The position numbers and the translations under genes are program-made. The notes under the pieces are model-generated. The model was given only the letters and a program-made list of their open reading frames with translations, did no database searches and was not told the origin of the DNA. Below, piece after piece: positions 9,182-18,337 of a DNA stretch of 64,000 nucleotides. The stretch is from CAYPNF01 sp964411985 (lineage in GTDB: Bacteria; Verrucomicrobiota; Verrucomicrobiia; Limisphaerales; J093). Every line of letters starts with the position of its first letter. Position 1 is the stretch's first letter. The stretch covers positions 1 to 64,000 of the forward strand of contig CAYPNF010000037.1 in assembly GCA_964411985.1 (NCBI GenBank). Direction: 5' to 3'.

Positions 9182-11185
9182 TTACCTCGAAACCTGTTTT
9201 TCCAATCCTAGGAGCATGTCGAAACGCTGTCCATACTTGCGGCCAGCCAGAGTGACATCAAAACTCACCATCTGGAGCCCCGGGGAAGCTTCTTTGGAAG
9301 CTATGATTCGTATCGGAAAAGCCTCGCGAGACTGCCCGGCGAGCCTCCCTTGAAGGACGGTCGGTTCCACGACGAAGCCTGGAGGAGAGTGAATGTCGAT
9401 GCGGTGGCTTTGAGCATGTCGCAAGAAATTGCGCAGGTGCAGGTTCACCTCGACAGTCTCACCCGGACGAATCGCGACTCGATACGGTTCAGCGCGGAGC
9501 CAAAACGGATCAAACCAATACCGGTAGTCTTTCTCCCAACTGAGCGCCTGAAATGCGTCGCGCATCTCATAGGCCCACTTCCGATAACGTTCGATAAAGG
9601 CTCCCGGCCGGTCCATAACGAAGGAGTGGCCCCCAACCATGATATCGGGTTTTAACCGGCTCAAATATTCCGCGCCATAGATATAGCCTTCCTCGAGAAT
9701 AGCGCTGTTGTGCGCGACCACAGCTTCGTGGCCAGTTTGGCGCGGGTCGTCCGGATCGCCAAAAATGTTGTCACCGGTGAAGGCGACCCTGCGTCCATCA
9801 ATTTGACCGTGTAAGCAGAGGGCGAACTCGGTCTGCCCGGGCATCCAGTCGATGGTGAACCTATAACCCTCCCACTCAAACGATTCACCGGACTTGAAGG
9901 CGCGGTCTACCTTGGCGCCTTCCATGAGGGTGCCAGCGGCGCTCTTCTTCCCGTAGGCTTGGATCGGAGCAGCATAATCGAACCACTCCGGGTGTTCCAT
10001 TGAGTCCACCATGCGGTCGAGGGCCCATATCTTCGCACCCCACTTCTCGCGCAGATGTGGCGCTTCAAGAAAATGGTCACCGTGCATGTGGGTGATGATG
10101 ACGGCGTCAATGGCTTTGAGACCAAAATGCTCGCGCATCCCTTCCAAGGCTTCATCGAGGAATTTCTCGTCGAGCAACCCGCAATCCACCACCAAAGCGC
10201 GGCCGCTATCGGCGAGGATCAGGCCAAAGTTGGGCCAGAAGTTCGCACGTTTGAATTTGAACAAGTGGGGCGAAACCTGCGCGACATTCGTGACTACCGT
10301 CGGTTTGGAAACCTTGTCCTGGTAGGCAGCGGACGCACCCTCCACACCGTAACCGCGCACATAGAGTCTTTCCAGGTCGGCCAGTTTATCCTGGTACCGG
10401 CGCAGCTGCGCTTGAGGATCCCGAACGACTCGCCCATGCGAAGGCAGGAGAAGCCGGGGGGAAAGCTCCATCAGATTCGTGACAGACGTCCGCAAGGCCT
10501 GGATGCCAGCGCCAAACCCGTAGTCCCACTCGGTATCGTACCAGGTATGCATCTTCGCCTCGGCCAACATCACATCGCCGCTGAAGGCCAGCCAGTTGGT
10601 CGTGCCAGAGTCCGAGGGAAGCTTGAGCAGGTAGGTCATGGAACCCGGGCTGTTGCCAGGCGTTGCGACGCAGCGCCACTCGTGTCCGCGCCAGGAGAAG
10701 GTGTCATTGGTAGAAAAGGCGCGGTCGAGGGGGATCGCCAGGGCAGGGGGACGCACATAGCTGGAGCCGTGGATGGTGAATGCGTCACCGAGACTCACTT
10801 TCATCTTTCGGAAGTCCGTCGGCCGCTCAAAGAACGAAGCCTCCGCCTGGGGCGCGCCCAACCGGATCGGGGAACCCACTGGACGCTGAGCAGCCTGCCA
10901 GGCCTTCAACCGCGGCACTCCCTGGCATTGCTCGCGGTGATGATGCGTAAATAGGACCCAGTCAATTTGCCGTACACCAATCTTCCCCAGTTGATCCAGC
11001 ACGCTTCCATCTCCCAAGTCGATGAGTACCGCGGTTTCACCGTCGCGTAGCACGAAAACATTACAGGTGTCGGTCCAGACAAAGAGATCGGGCGCCAACT
11101 TCGGATCAACCCGTACTAACTTGGCCGCCAGAGCTGGAAGGCCAAGATGGATCAGTGCGAACAGAATGCACAGGAGCCGCTTCAT
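9182..11185 (-). CDS. Secreted protein with two tandem metallo-beta-lactamase-fold domains
   Basis: A 667-residue protein with a signal peptide (MKRLLCILFALIHLGLPALA) and two MBL-fold domains. Domain 2 (about residues 310-530) has the metal motif H366-M-H368-G-D370-H371, an FTGD Asp and a late GGHS His. Domain 1 (about 30-255) has H81-H-H83-R-E85-Q86 in place of HxHxDH, then TPGNSPGS where TPGHTPGS is usual, FSGD and PSHG. The first site has therefore lost its Asp and two His ligands. In domain 2 the third His is also replaced (MPGQT). A C-terminal beta-rich region (about 560-660) resembles an Ig-like or NEW3-like domain. Family members are hydrolases acting on esters, lactones or thioesters; substrate unknown. 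It lies 21 bases after the Gfo/Idh/MocA gene and is probably co-transcribed with it. Confidence 0.8.
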   Translation of the reverse strand: MKRLLCILFALIHLGLPALAAKLVRVDPKLAPDLFVWTDTCNVFVLRDGETAVLIDLGDGSVLDQLGKIGVRQIDWVLFTHHHREQCQGVPRLKAWQAAQRPVGSPIRLGAPQAEASFFERPTDFRKMKVSLGDAFTIHGSSYVRPPALAIPLDRAFSTNDTFSWRGHEWRCVATPGNSPGSMTYLLKLPSDSGTTNWLAFSGDVMLAEAKMHTWYDTEWDYGFGAGIQALRTSVTNLMELSPRLLLPSHGRVVRDPQAQLRRYQDKLADLERLYVRGYGVEGASAAYQDKVSKPTVVTNVAQVSPHLFKFKRANFWPNFGLILADSGRALVVDCGLLDEKFLDEALEGMREHFGLKAIDAVIITHMHGDHFLEAPHLREKWGAKIWALDRMVDSMEHPEWFDYAAPIQAYGKKSAAGTLMEGAKVDRAFKSGESFEWEGYRFTIDWMPGQTEFALCLHGQIDGRRVAFTGDNIFGDPDDPRQTGHEAVVAHNSAILEEGYIYGAEYLSRLKPDIMVGGHSFVMDRPGAFIERYRKWAYEMRDAFQALSWEKDYRYWFDPFWLRAEPYRVAIRPGETVEVNLHLRNFLRHAQSHRIDIHSPPGFVVEPTVLQGRLAGQSREAFPIRIIASKEASPGLQMVSFDVTLAGRKYGQRFDMLLGLEKQVSR

Positions 11186-11206
11186 GCGAATGCTCTCAAC
11201 CCTTTC

Positions 11207-12526
11207 TCACGTGGTCAGTCCAAAGCCGGAACGATATGTTTTGCGGATCAAACGGTCGGCTTCGGGCAGGTTCTTGGCCTTGAGGTTGGCGGAGTCCCAT
11301 TCGACCCGTTTCCCTAGCCTTGCGGCGAGGTTCCCCACGAGCAGGGCCTCGGTAAACGGTCCGGAGTAGGCAAAACCCGCTTTGGCATCCCCAGGTTTTC
11401 GGTCCTTGCACGCCTGGATCCACTCCGCGCGGTGGCCGATCGACCGGGGGATGGTTTTGGTCGGAAGCGAGAAGGATGCTCGCCGCGTATCAGGGAAAAG
11501 ACGCGGGGCTCCTGACCACCCACCGCAGAGCATCGTTCCCTTGTCTCCGACGAACAGGATACCATTGTCTTCCAGATCCACTTCATCGCCCAATTGCGCC
11601 GGTTTGGCTGGCAGCTTCCCGCCGTCGTACCACACCATTTTCAGGGCTGGTTGTTTCCCACGAGGCGCGAAGTCGAACGTGATGATTTGCCAGGCTGCAT
11701 AGGATTCAAGACCCAGCCCCGATGTCTGGGCCTCGGCAGCTGTGGGAGCGCCAAGGTCAAGAGCATAGAACGCCGGGTCAAGATTGTGCACCGCCATGTC
11801 GCCGAGCGCCCCGGTGCCAAAGTCGAACCAGCCCCGCCAGGCGAATGGATGATACGCCTTGTGATACGGGCGTTCAGGCGCGCAACCCAGCCACAGGTCC
11901 CAGTCCAGATCCGCTCCGGGAGCCATGGCGTCTGTCGGCCGTTCTGCGGGTTGTTTCCACCAGTTGCCGGGCCGGTCACTCCAACCATGGACTTCCGACA
12001 CGGTGCCGATCGCCCCCGCCTGAATCCACTCGCGAGTGAGTCGAAGACCCTCGCCGGCATGGCCGTTGTTGCCCATCTGCGTGACCAGGCCGGTCTCTCT
12101 TGCCACCTTGGTCATGACGCGAGCCTCCTCGATGGTATGCGCCATCGGCTTTTCTACGTAGACATGTTTGCCTGCTCGCAGGGCCGCCAACGTGATCGGT
12201 GCGTGCATGTGGTCCGGGGTTGCGATCATTACCGCCTCGATATCCTTGCGCTTTTCCAGCATCTGGCGGTAATCCTTGAAGCGCTCCGCCTTGGGAAACG
12301 CCCCGAACGTTCCCCCTGCCTTAGCCCAATCCACGTCGCAGAGCGCAACGATGTTCTCCCCTTTCATTTCCCCGAGCACACCGCCACCCTGACCACCGAT
12401 TCCAATGCCCGCGATGTTCAGCTTCTGGCTGGGGGGTGTCTGCCCCTGTCCCAGGACATATCGTGGTGCGATTTGTACACCGGTAACCACCATGGCCCCG
12501 GCCTGAAGAAAGCGTCTTCGTTTCAT
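11207..12526 (-). CDS. Tat-exported Gfo/Idh/MocA-family oxidoreductase
   Basis: A 439-residue NAD(P)-dependent sugar or polyol dehydrogenase-like protein. It starts with a twin-arginine-type signal (MKRRRFLQAGAMVVTG), followed by the Rossmann fold (IAGIGIGGQGGGVLG), the family EKP motif in VEKPMAHTIEEA at about residue 125, and the C-terminal alpha/beta domain including a GDMAVHNLDPAFYALDLG segment. Verrucomicrobiota and Planctomycetota carry many such exported paralogues, thought to be folded with bound cofactor before export. It is the first gene of a minus-strand unit with the MBL-fold protein and the six-hairpin protein, so a role in modifying an oligosaccharide in the periplasm is likely. 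The exact reaction cannot be stated. Confidence 0.86.
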   Translation of the reverse strand: MKRRRFLQAGAMVVTGVQIAPRYVLGQGQTPPSQKLNIAGIGIGGQGGGVLGEMKGENIVALCDVDWAKAGGTFGAFPKAERFKDYRQMLEKRKDIEAVMIATPDHMHAPITLAALRAGKHVYVEKPMAHTIEEARVMTKVARETGLVTQMGNNGHAGEGLRLTREWIQAGAIGTVSEVHGWSDRPGNWWKQPAERPTDAMAPGADLDWDLWLGCAPERPYHKAYHPFAWRGWFDFGTGALGDMAVHNLDPAFYALDLGAPTAAEAQTSGLGLESYAAWQIITFDFAPRGKQPALKMVWYDGGKLPAKPAQLGDEVDLEDNGILFVGDKGTMLCGGWSGAPRLFPDTRRASFSLPTKTIPRSIGHRAEWIQACKDRKPGDAKAGFAYSGPFTEALLVGNLAARLGKRVEWDSANLKAKNLPEADRLIRKTYRSGFGLTT

Positions 12527-13280
12527 CGTGATGTTTCAGCGATCTTGATTGGAGGCTCTCACCTCGCAGGTTGAATGCTGCCAAGCAGGCTATGGCAAAA
12601 AGGGAAGGGGAGGCAATGCCCAAGAGTGTGCGTCCGCCGGGCTCGAGAGCAGGCTTCCGATGCTCTTCGATGAAGAACGGTCCTTCGTTTTCCTCGTCAC
12701 CAATCCACACATAACTAACTGTCTGCATAGGGCACATCTCCCTTGAAGGAATCAAAACGGATGAAAAGGATACAGGAAAGTCCCAAACGGATATCGACTC
12801 CAATCACTAGGTTCGCTAGATTGGCCGCTGAACCCGACCCCAGAACTGGACACGATGATCAGAGCCCTAATGCTGTAGCGAAACAGAACTCTGCAGGGCC
12901 ATAGCGGCGCGCCTCCATCGCGGGTTGAGGAATGTGAAGTATGAAACCATCTTTTATTAATTCTAGGAGAGGCAGTTGGATCTCATTTTGCCAAAGGCAA
13001 GGACAGTTTCTATTGGGCGGGGGGTAACTCCAAGAATCGCGATTTTCGCTGGGTTTGGGAGAAGTACAAATATCCGGACTGGAAGCCACTCCAGTGATCG
13101 TATCTCCCTAGAGAAACTGGAGCATTCATCCGGAATTGAGATAGTTCCTCGCATATCGTTGTTTCAATCTGTAAATCAACGAGTTACAAGTGGAAAGCCT
13201 CCAGCACTCCCCATGTTGGGGATGAACAAGCCCCTTTGTTTTTCGTCGCTTGTTCTTCTATAGTCGCGATATCGACCTGC
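12527..13280. other. Long intergenic region between divergent sugar units
   Basis: About 750 bases separate the divergent Gfo/Idh/MocA unit and the rhamnose-type operon. It should hold both promoters, but I cannot assign boxes. No complete gene is supported. One stretch (12945-13097) reads like the C-terminal end of a lost gene and is listed separately. A short palindrome, CCCCATGTTGGGG, occurs near 13209-13221. CCCCAGAACTGGACA near 12838-12852 faintly recalls insertion-sequence ends but has no partner. Confidence 0.4.
12945..13097 (+). pseudogene. Possible C-terminal remnant of a lost gene
   Basis: A short open frame reads, after a stop at 12942-12944, into GSHFAKGKDSFYWAGG, NSKNRDFRWVWEKYKYP and DWKPLQ-stop. 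The composition (Trp, Tyr, Asn, Lys, Gly) looks like real protein rather than chance translation, but there is no start codon with a ribosome site and no upstream continuation in any frame that I could follow. It may be the 3' end of a decayed gene. I do not recognise the family, and the coding nature itself is a guess. Confidence 0.3.
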
Positions 13281-14483
13281 ATGAGTATGTTTGAAACCGT
13301 CGGGCGGTCTTCGGACCAGGAAGAGCGCAAACCTAACACGCTGCGCAAGTTGGAGCGACTGAACAAGGCGTTGCGGCACGAAGAGCCCGATCGGGTTCCT
13401 ATTAGCGATTTTTTCTGGGGCAGCTTTGTTCGGCGCTGGCGGAAGGAGTTGAATTTGCCACCTGATGCCAATCCGTACTACCACTACGATCTGGACTGGA
13501 TTGTGACCGTTCCCAACATGGATCCTTGGATTCGGCCTTTCCGGACGCTCAAGGAGACCGAACAGGAGGTGGTCATCCAGACAGGATTCGGGGCCGTCCT
13601 CCACAAACATCACGAGTTTCCCATGCCGGAGATGAGAAGTTGGGAAATCGATACTTTCGAGAAACTGGAATCATGCCGTTTTGACAGTCCCACAGACCCC
13701 AGGCGCTTCCATGCGGCGGGGGATAACCAAATCGCCGGAGTAGGAGACGGGTTTGAGCGCAACTCCCCCCCATGGCTTCAGACGGTCAGATCGCTGAGGC
13801 CCGATTTTCCTGTCTATGGCAGCATGATCGAGGTGAGCGAGTGTCTGACGCGGCTGGTTGGGCAAGTAAACAGCATGCTGTGGATGGCGGAGTATCCAGA
13901 CCGGATGGCCCGAGTGATTCATCGTATCGGCTCTCATTACTATGAGTGTGCCAAGGCGGAAATGGAGGCGGGACGAGGCTGGCTCGACGGTTTCGTCATT
14001 TGGGGGGACGTGGCCTATAAGAAAGGCATGTTCTTTTCACCCAGCTACTGGAGGCAGCATTTCAAGCCTTGGGTCGCCAAGATGACCGATTGCGCCCATT
14101 CCCACGGCCTGCCGGTGATCTACCACGGGTGTGGCAACGTGAAGGCGATCTTTCCTGACTACATCGATATGGGAATAGACAGTTATAATCCCTTGGAAGC
14201 GAAGGCTGGGATGGACGTAGTGGAGCTGAGGCGTGAGTACGGACACAAGATTGGGTTCTGCGGGAACAGTGACATCCAGGTTTGGGAGACTGGGGATTTG
14301 GAGGCTATTCGGCGCGAAGTGCTGCGCAAACTGAGCGCTGCCAGGGGAGGGGGAATGATCTTTCAATCGGATCACTCCGTAAGCAGCGCTGTGGCAGGAA
14401 CGACTTACGATTTCATCGTAAGGCTGGTTCGGGAGTATGGGAAATACCCGATCCGCCTCGAAGGCTTAGGGCAGGTTTTATGA
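13281..14483 (+). CDS. Uroporphyrinogen decarboxylase/MtaA-like (URO-D fold) protein
   Basis: A 400-residue cytosolic protein with the URO-D/cobalamin-methyltransferase fold. It begins with the typical LRKLERLNKALRHEEPDRVPISDFFWG, then continues through GMFFSPSYWRQHFKPW and the zinc-site-like YHGCGN (H282-x-C284, counted from the ATG at 13281), ending in FQSDHSVSSAV. True URO-D enzymes lack HxC; MtaA/MtbA-type methyltransferases have it, so a methyl- or group-transfer role is more likely than haem synthesis. Paralogues in Verrucomicrobiota commonly sit in sugar-catabolic loci with no defined function. The frame is open from 13236; I prefer the ATG at 13281 (13287 is also possible), since family similarity begins shortly after. 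Its TGA overlaps the ATG of the DUF5703 gene, making it the first gene of a coupled operon with rhaT and rhaM. Confidence 0.8.
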   Translation: MSMFETVGRSSDQEERKPNTLRKLERLNKALRHEEPDRVPISDFFWGSFVRRWRKELNLPPDANPYYHYDLDWIVTVPNMDPWIRPFRTLKETEQEVVIQTGFGAVLHKHHEFPMPEMRSWEIDTFEKLESCRFDSPTDPRRFHAAGDNQIAGVGDGFERNSPPWLQTVRSLRPDFPVYGSMIEVSECLTRLVGQVNSMLWMAEYPDRMARVIHRIGSHYYECAKAEMEAGRGWLDGFVIWGDVAYKKGMFFSPSYWRQHFKPWVAKMTDCAHSHGLPVIYHGCGNVKAIFPDYIDMGIDSYNPLEAKAGMDVVELRREYGHKIGFCGNSDIQVWETGDLEAIRREVLRKLSAARGGGMIFQSDHSVSSAVAGTTYDFIVRLVREYGKYPIRLEGLGQVL

Positions 14484-17263
14484 AAATGATTTGGAGATTA
14501 CTTTTGGCTGGGTTGGTATGGGCGACCTCGTGGGCTGGGTCGGTCGATGCGTACAATGTTGTGTGGGATTCTCCTAGCACAAACCACCACGGTTCCATGC
14601 CGCTTGGGAACGGCGATATTGCGCTCAATGCGTGGATGGCCCCGGACGGGGATTTGCAGTTTTACATCAGCAAGACCGACGCCTGGGACGACAACGCCCG
14701 GTTGCTTAAGGTAGGAAAAGTGCGAGTGAAGCTGTCCCCCAATCCGTTTGTAGGTTCCAAGTCGTTCCGACAAACGCTGAGTTTGCGCGATGCAACGCTG
14801 AAGATCGAGACAGGCGAAGCTACTCACCGGACCGAGATTCGTGTATGGGTGGATGCCCACCTTCCGGTCATCCATGTCGCGGTGGAAGGTTCGACGGACC
14901 TCGAAGCGGTTGCATCCGTGGAGTTGTGGCGTACGAATCAACAGGAGCTCGCTGAGCTTCAGATCAGTGACGTGATGATGAACCCCAAGATGGCTGACAA
15001 GAAGCAGGCACCCACGCTGTTGGAGCCTGATGCCGTGCTTCCTGGTGAGGTCAACCGTTTGGGATGGTACCACTACAACCGAAAGTCGGTGGGGCCCAAG
15101 ATCATGGCCGAGGTACAGGGACTGGAGCAGTTCCCCCAGCCCGACCCTCTTCTCCACCGTATCTTTGGCGGAGTACTCACAGCAGCCCGAGGAGAGCGTC
15201 TAGATGATCTCCGCCTCCGTTCTCCGCGCGGGAAGTCGCACGAGTTTAGTGTCTTTGTTGTCACCCGCCACCCCTCAACCCCAGAGCGCTGGCTGGCTGA
15301 CGTGAATGCTGTGATTCAGACCGCAGAAACGAGGTCTTCCGTCGTGAGGCGTAAAGCGCATGAGGAATGGTGGAGTAGTTTCTGGGAGCGGAGCTGGATC
15401 CGCGCCTCCACCGACCCGAGTTTCACCCCCCCCTCCGCCTCCCTCGTGCCGTCCAACTCTCACTCAGTGCGAATCGGAATGGATCAGGGTGGGGGGAACC
15501 GGTTCGCGGGCGATCTTGCGCGAGTGGCCTTGCTCGGAAGGGCGATGTCGGAGTCTGAAATCGAGTCCCTTGCCAGGGAGGATCGGCAAGTACCGATGAG
15601 TCCCCACGCCGGGGTACTTTTTCTAGCAACGAACGTGCTACCACAAACCGTTTCTGGATCCGCTTCGTGGAATCTCAGTTCCGGACTCACCCTCGAGGCC
15701 TGGGTAAAACCAAGCAGTCTTCCGGGCGGTGGGGCTCGTCTGGTGGACAAGATCACGCCAGGTGGGAGTGACGGCTTCCTGCTCGACACCTTCCCTGGGA
15801 ATGGGCTCCGTCTCATTTGTGGGGAGACAGTGCTCCAGGCGAAGGAGGTACTACCCGCCGGCCAATGGAGCCACGTCGTCGCAGTGATCGAGTCTTCCAC
15901 CAGCAGTTGCAGCCTTTATGTGGGGGGAAAGCGCGTGGCCGGAAAGGCAGGGGCCACGGTGCGTGACCAGGCTGCTTACGTCAGCCAGATGTATCACCTA
16001 CAGCGGTTCATAACTGCCTGCGCGGGGCGGGGAGCCTTTCCGATCAAGTTCAACGGCACGCTCTTCACAGTACCACCGGGGGATAGCGAGAAGGACCCTG
16101 ACTTCCGCCGTTGGGGCCCAGGCTATTGGTGGCAGAATACGCGGCTTCCCTACATCAGCCTTTGCACCTCGGGAGATTTTGATCTTCAACGACCCCTCTT
16201 TCGCATGTACGGCCGCGACCTGTTGCCGCTCTGCAAATACCGCACCAAGCTCTACTTCGGCCATGAAGGTGCGTTCTACCCGGAGTGCATCATGTTTTGG
16301 GGGCACGTGTTCAGTGAGACCTATGGCTGGACCCCCTTTGCGGAACGTCAGGACAAGCTGCAGGAAAGCGGATGGCACAAGTGGGAATGGGTGGGTGGTC
16401 TCGAGCTTTGCTGGATGATGCTCGACTACTATGAGCATACAGCCGATACTGAGTTCCTTCAGCAAGAAGCGCTCCCTTTTACCCGTGAGATCCTGACGTT
16501 CTTCGAACAACATTACCCTACCAACACCCAAGGGAAACTCGTGATGTATCCCTCGCAGGCTCTCGAAACCTGGTGGCACTGCACGAATGCCATGCCGGAG
16601 CTTGCGGGCTGCATCGCTGTTACCGATCGCCTTCTGGGACTGCCGGGCAGTCCGGGTTCCTCAAGCGATAGAGCGTTTTGGCAGCGATTTCGTGCCAAAC
16701 TGCCACCGATTCCGCTGCGTGAGGTAAATGGCCGCAAGGCTCTCGCCCCTGCTGAGTTCTTTGCGGAAAAGCCCAACATCGAGAACCCGGAGCTGTACCC
16801 TGTGTTTCCGTTCAGACTGTTTGCCTTCAACCGACCCAACGCCGACTGGGCACTTGCAGCCTTGGAACATCGCTGGGACCGAGGGCATTCCGGTTGGCGG
16901 CAGGACGATATCTTCATGGCCTACCTCGCACTGACCGACCAGGCGCGCCAAGGAGTGGTCAGCCGTGCCACTAGCCATGACCCAGGGGAACGCTTTCCGG
17001 CCTTCTGGGGACCGAACTACGATTGGACTCCGGACCAGGACCATGGGGGTGTGCTCATGAAGGCGTACCAGTCCATGCTGATGCAAACCGATGGCCAGCG
17101 CATCTTCCTGCTGCCAGCCTGGCCCAAGGAGTGGGACGTCGAGTTCAAGCTCCACGCGCCACGGCAGACCATTGTCGAAGGAGTCTATCGTGGCGGTGAA
17201 ATGAAAACTCTCACGGTGACGCCCTCGTCCAGGCGCGCGGATGTCACCGTGCACGGCAAATGA
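14480..17263 (+). CDS. DUF5703 glycosidase-like protein with inserted LamG domain
   Basis: A secreted 927-residue protein starting at the ATG overlapping the previous stop (ATGA); the signal peptide is MKMIWRLLLAGLVWATSWAG. The N-terminal DUF5703 beta-sandwich has PLGNGDIALNAWM, LQFYISKTDAWDDNARLL and VGKVRVKLSPNPF. Residues about 305-330 (HEEWWSSFWERSWI) lead towards a GH95-like (alpha/alpha)6 barrel, but a LamG/concanavalin-like domain (about 330-500, with LTLEAWVKPSSL, GQWSHVVAVI and SCSLYVGGKRVAG) is inserted before the barrel resumes at YHLQRFITACAGRGAFPIKFNG. The barrel continues with GHEGAFYPECIMFWG and ends with a C-terminal sandwich. It probably acts on an alpha-L-rhamnose- or fucose-containing glycan in the periplasm, judging from RhaT and RhaM downstream. 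Exact specificity is not known. Confidence 0.78.
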   Translation: MKMIWRLLLAGLVWATSWAGSVDAYNVVWDSPSTNHHGSMPLGNGDIALNAWMAPDGDLQFYISKTDAWDDNARLLKVGKVRVKLSPNPFVGSKSFRQTLSLRDATLKIETGEATHRTEIRVWVDAHLPVIHVAVEGSTDLEAVASVELWRTNQQELAELQISDVMMNPKMADKKQAPTLLEPDAVLPGEVNRLGWYHYNRKSVGPKIMAEVQGLEQFPQPDPLLHRIFGGVLTAARGERLDDLRLRSPRGKSHEFSVFVVTRHPSTPERWLADVNAVIQTAETRSSVVRRKAHEEWWSSFWERSWIRASTDPSFTPPSASLVPSNSHSVRIGMDQGGGNRFAGDLARVALLGRAMSESEIESLAREDRQVPMSPHAGVLFLATNVLPQTVSGSASWNLSSGLTLEAWVKPSSLPGGGARLVDKITPGGSDGFLLDTFPGNGLRLICGETVLQAKEVLPAGQWSHVVAVIESSTSSCSLYVGGKRVAGKAGATVRDQAAYVSQMYHLQRFITACAGRGAFPIKFNGTLFTVPPGDSEKDPDFRRWGPGYWWQNTRLPYISLCTSGDFDLQRPLFRMYGRDLLPLCKYRTKLYFGHEGAFYPECIMFWGHVFSETYGWTPFAERQDKLQESGWHKWEWVGGLELCWMMLDYYEHTADTEFLQQEALPFTREILTFFEQHYPTNTQGKLVMYPSQALETWWHCTNAMPELAGCIAVTDRLLGLPGSPGSSSDRAFWQRFRAKLPPIPLREVNGRKALAPAEFFAEKPNIENPELYPVFPFRLFAFNRPNADWALAALEHRWDRGHSGWRQDDIFMAYLALTDQARQGVVSRATSHDPGERFPAFWGPNYDWTPDQDHGGVLMKAYQSMLMQTDGQRIFLLPAWPKEWDVEFKLHAPRQTIVEGVYRGGEMKTLTVTPSSRRADVTVHGK

Positions 17264-18327
17264 ATCCTATCGCACCCAACCCCTTGTTCGGGGTGCTTCT
17301 GCATGCCATCGGCGCCTTCTTTGCCGCCACCTGTTATACGCCGCAGAAGCGGGTTCAGGGATGGTCGTGGCAGACCTACTGGCTGACCCAGGCGGCTTTC
17401 TGTTGGTTCCTTCTACCGATCCTGGGTGCGGTATTGACCATCCCGGAGTTGGCCCAAGTCTTGCAGGAGGCACCACGCAGTGCCATGCTGCATTCCTTCC
17501 TGCTCGGAGCAGCCTATGGGATTGGAGGCACCGCCTTCGGACTGTCGATCCGTTGTATTGGGTTCTCGCTTACGTATGCCATCGCGGTTGGGCTGTCCAG
17601 CGTATTGGGTACCCTGATTCCTCCGCTGGTGAAAGGAACCCTGGCGGCGACGCTTGCCAAGCCAGGCGCTTCCTGGATTGTAGCCGGCATCGCACTCGGC
17701 ACGATCGGCATCGCGGGCGCGGGTCGTGCCGGCCGGTTGAAGGAGCTGGATCTGGCCGCTCAGGAGGGACCTAGTGAGTTTTCGTTGATGAAGGGTCTTG
17801 CCCTCTCGCTGCTGGCCGGCATCTTGTCCGCAATATACGGTTTTGCTCTCGAAGCCGGAGAGCCGATTGCGGATGTGGCTACCAGTCATGGTGCAGGCGT
17901 GTGGCGCGGCAACGTCGTCTACATTTTCTCCAACACCGGTGCCTTCCTCTCGACGAGCCTTTACTGCCTTTGGCTTCACGCCCGGCATCGCAGTTTTTCG
18001 GAGATGGTAGAGCTTCCGGCTGGCACGGAGAAGGCCAGCCTTCCACTCAACTGGGCAATGGCGGTCCTCACTGGCGTATTGTGGTATGGCCAGTTCTTCT
18101 TCTACAACCTCGGACACGTGCGGATGGGAGAGTATAAGTTCACCAGTTGGGCCATTCACATGATCATGCTAGTCTTACTCAGTAATGTCGTCGGGCTTGC
18201 CTTGAGTGAGTGGCGCCAGTGTCGGCGCTTAACCTGGACAACTCTCCTCGCGGCGATGGGGGTGCTGGTGGGTGCCGTCTTGCTCCTCACCTATGGTAAC
18301 TATGTTGGTAACCTTGCCTCTCACTAG
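17260..18327 (+). CDS. rhaT: L-rhamnose:H+ symporter family (RhaT-like)
   Basis: A 355-residue inner-membrane protein with about ten hydrophobic helices and the RhaT family features: GVLLHAIGAFFAATCYTPQKRVQGWSW near the N-terminus, WFLLPILGAVLTIPEL, GAAYGIGGTAFGLSIRCIGFSLTYAIAVGLSSVLGTLIPP in the middle (here quoted in parts: GAAYGIGGTAFGLS, IGFSLTYAIAVGLSSVLGT) and FYNLGHVRMGEYKFTSWAIHM late in the protein (FYNLGHVRMG, TSWAIHM). RhaT imports L-rhamnose, or a related deoxy sugar, with protons. Its ATG overlaps the stop of the DUF5703 gene (ATGA), and the mutarotase gene follows after ten bases, so the sugar released by the upstream enzyme is probably its cargo. Verrucomicrobial members may take other 6-deoxyhexoses; assignment to rhamnose itself is by family. 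Confidence 0.87.
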   Translation: MNPIAPNPLFGVLLHAIGAFFAATCYTPQKRVQGWSWQTYWLTQAAFCWFLLPILGAVLTIPELAQVLQEAPRSAMLHSFLLGAAYGIGGTAFGLSIRCIGFSLTYAIAVGLSSVLGTLIPPLVKGTLAATLAKPGASWIVAGIALGTIGIAGAGRAGRLKELDLAAQEGPSEFSLMKGLALSLLAGILSAIYGFALEAGEPIADVATSHGAGVWRGNVVYIFSNTGAFLSTSLYCLWLHARHRSFSEMVELPAGTEKASLPLNWAMAVLTGVLWYGQFFFYNLGHVRMGEYKFTSWAIHMIMLVLLSNVVGLALSEWRQCRRLTWTTLLAAMGVLVGAVLLLTYGNYVGNLASH

Positions 18328-18337
18328 AAGATAGCCT

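Noticed and set aside
11594..12574. Long plus-strand ORF opposite the Gfo/Idh/MocA gene
   Set aside because: The minus-strand frame has clear family motifs and a Tat signal; the plus-strand translation has none.
12836..12856. CCCCAGAACTGGACA as a possible insertion-sequence end
   Set aside because: No matching inverted end, transposase fragment or target-site duplication was found nearby.
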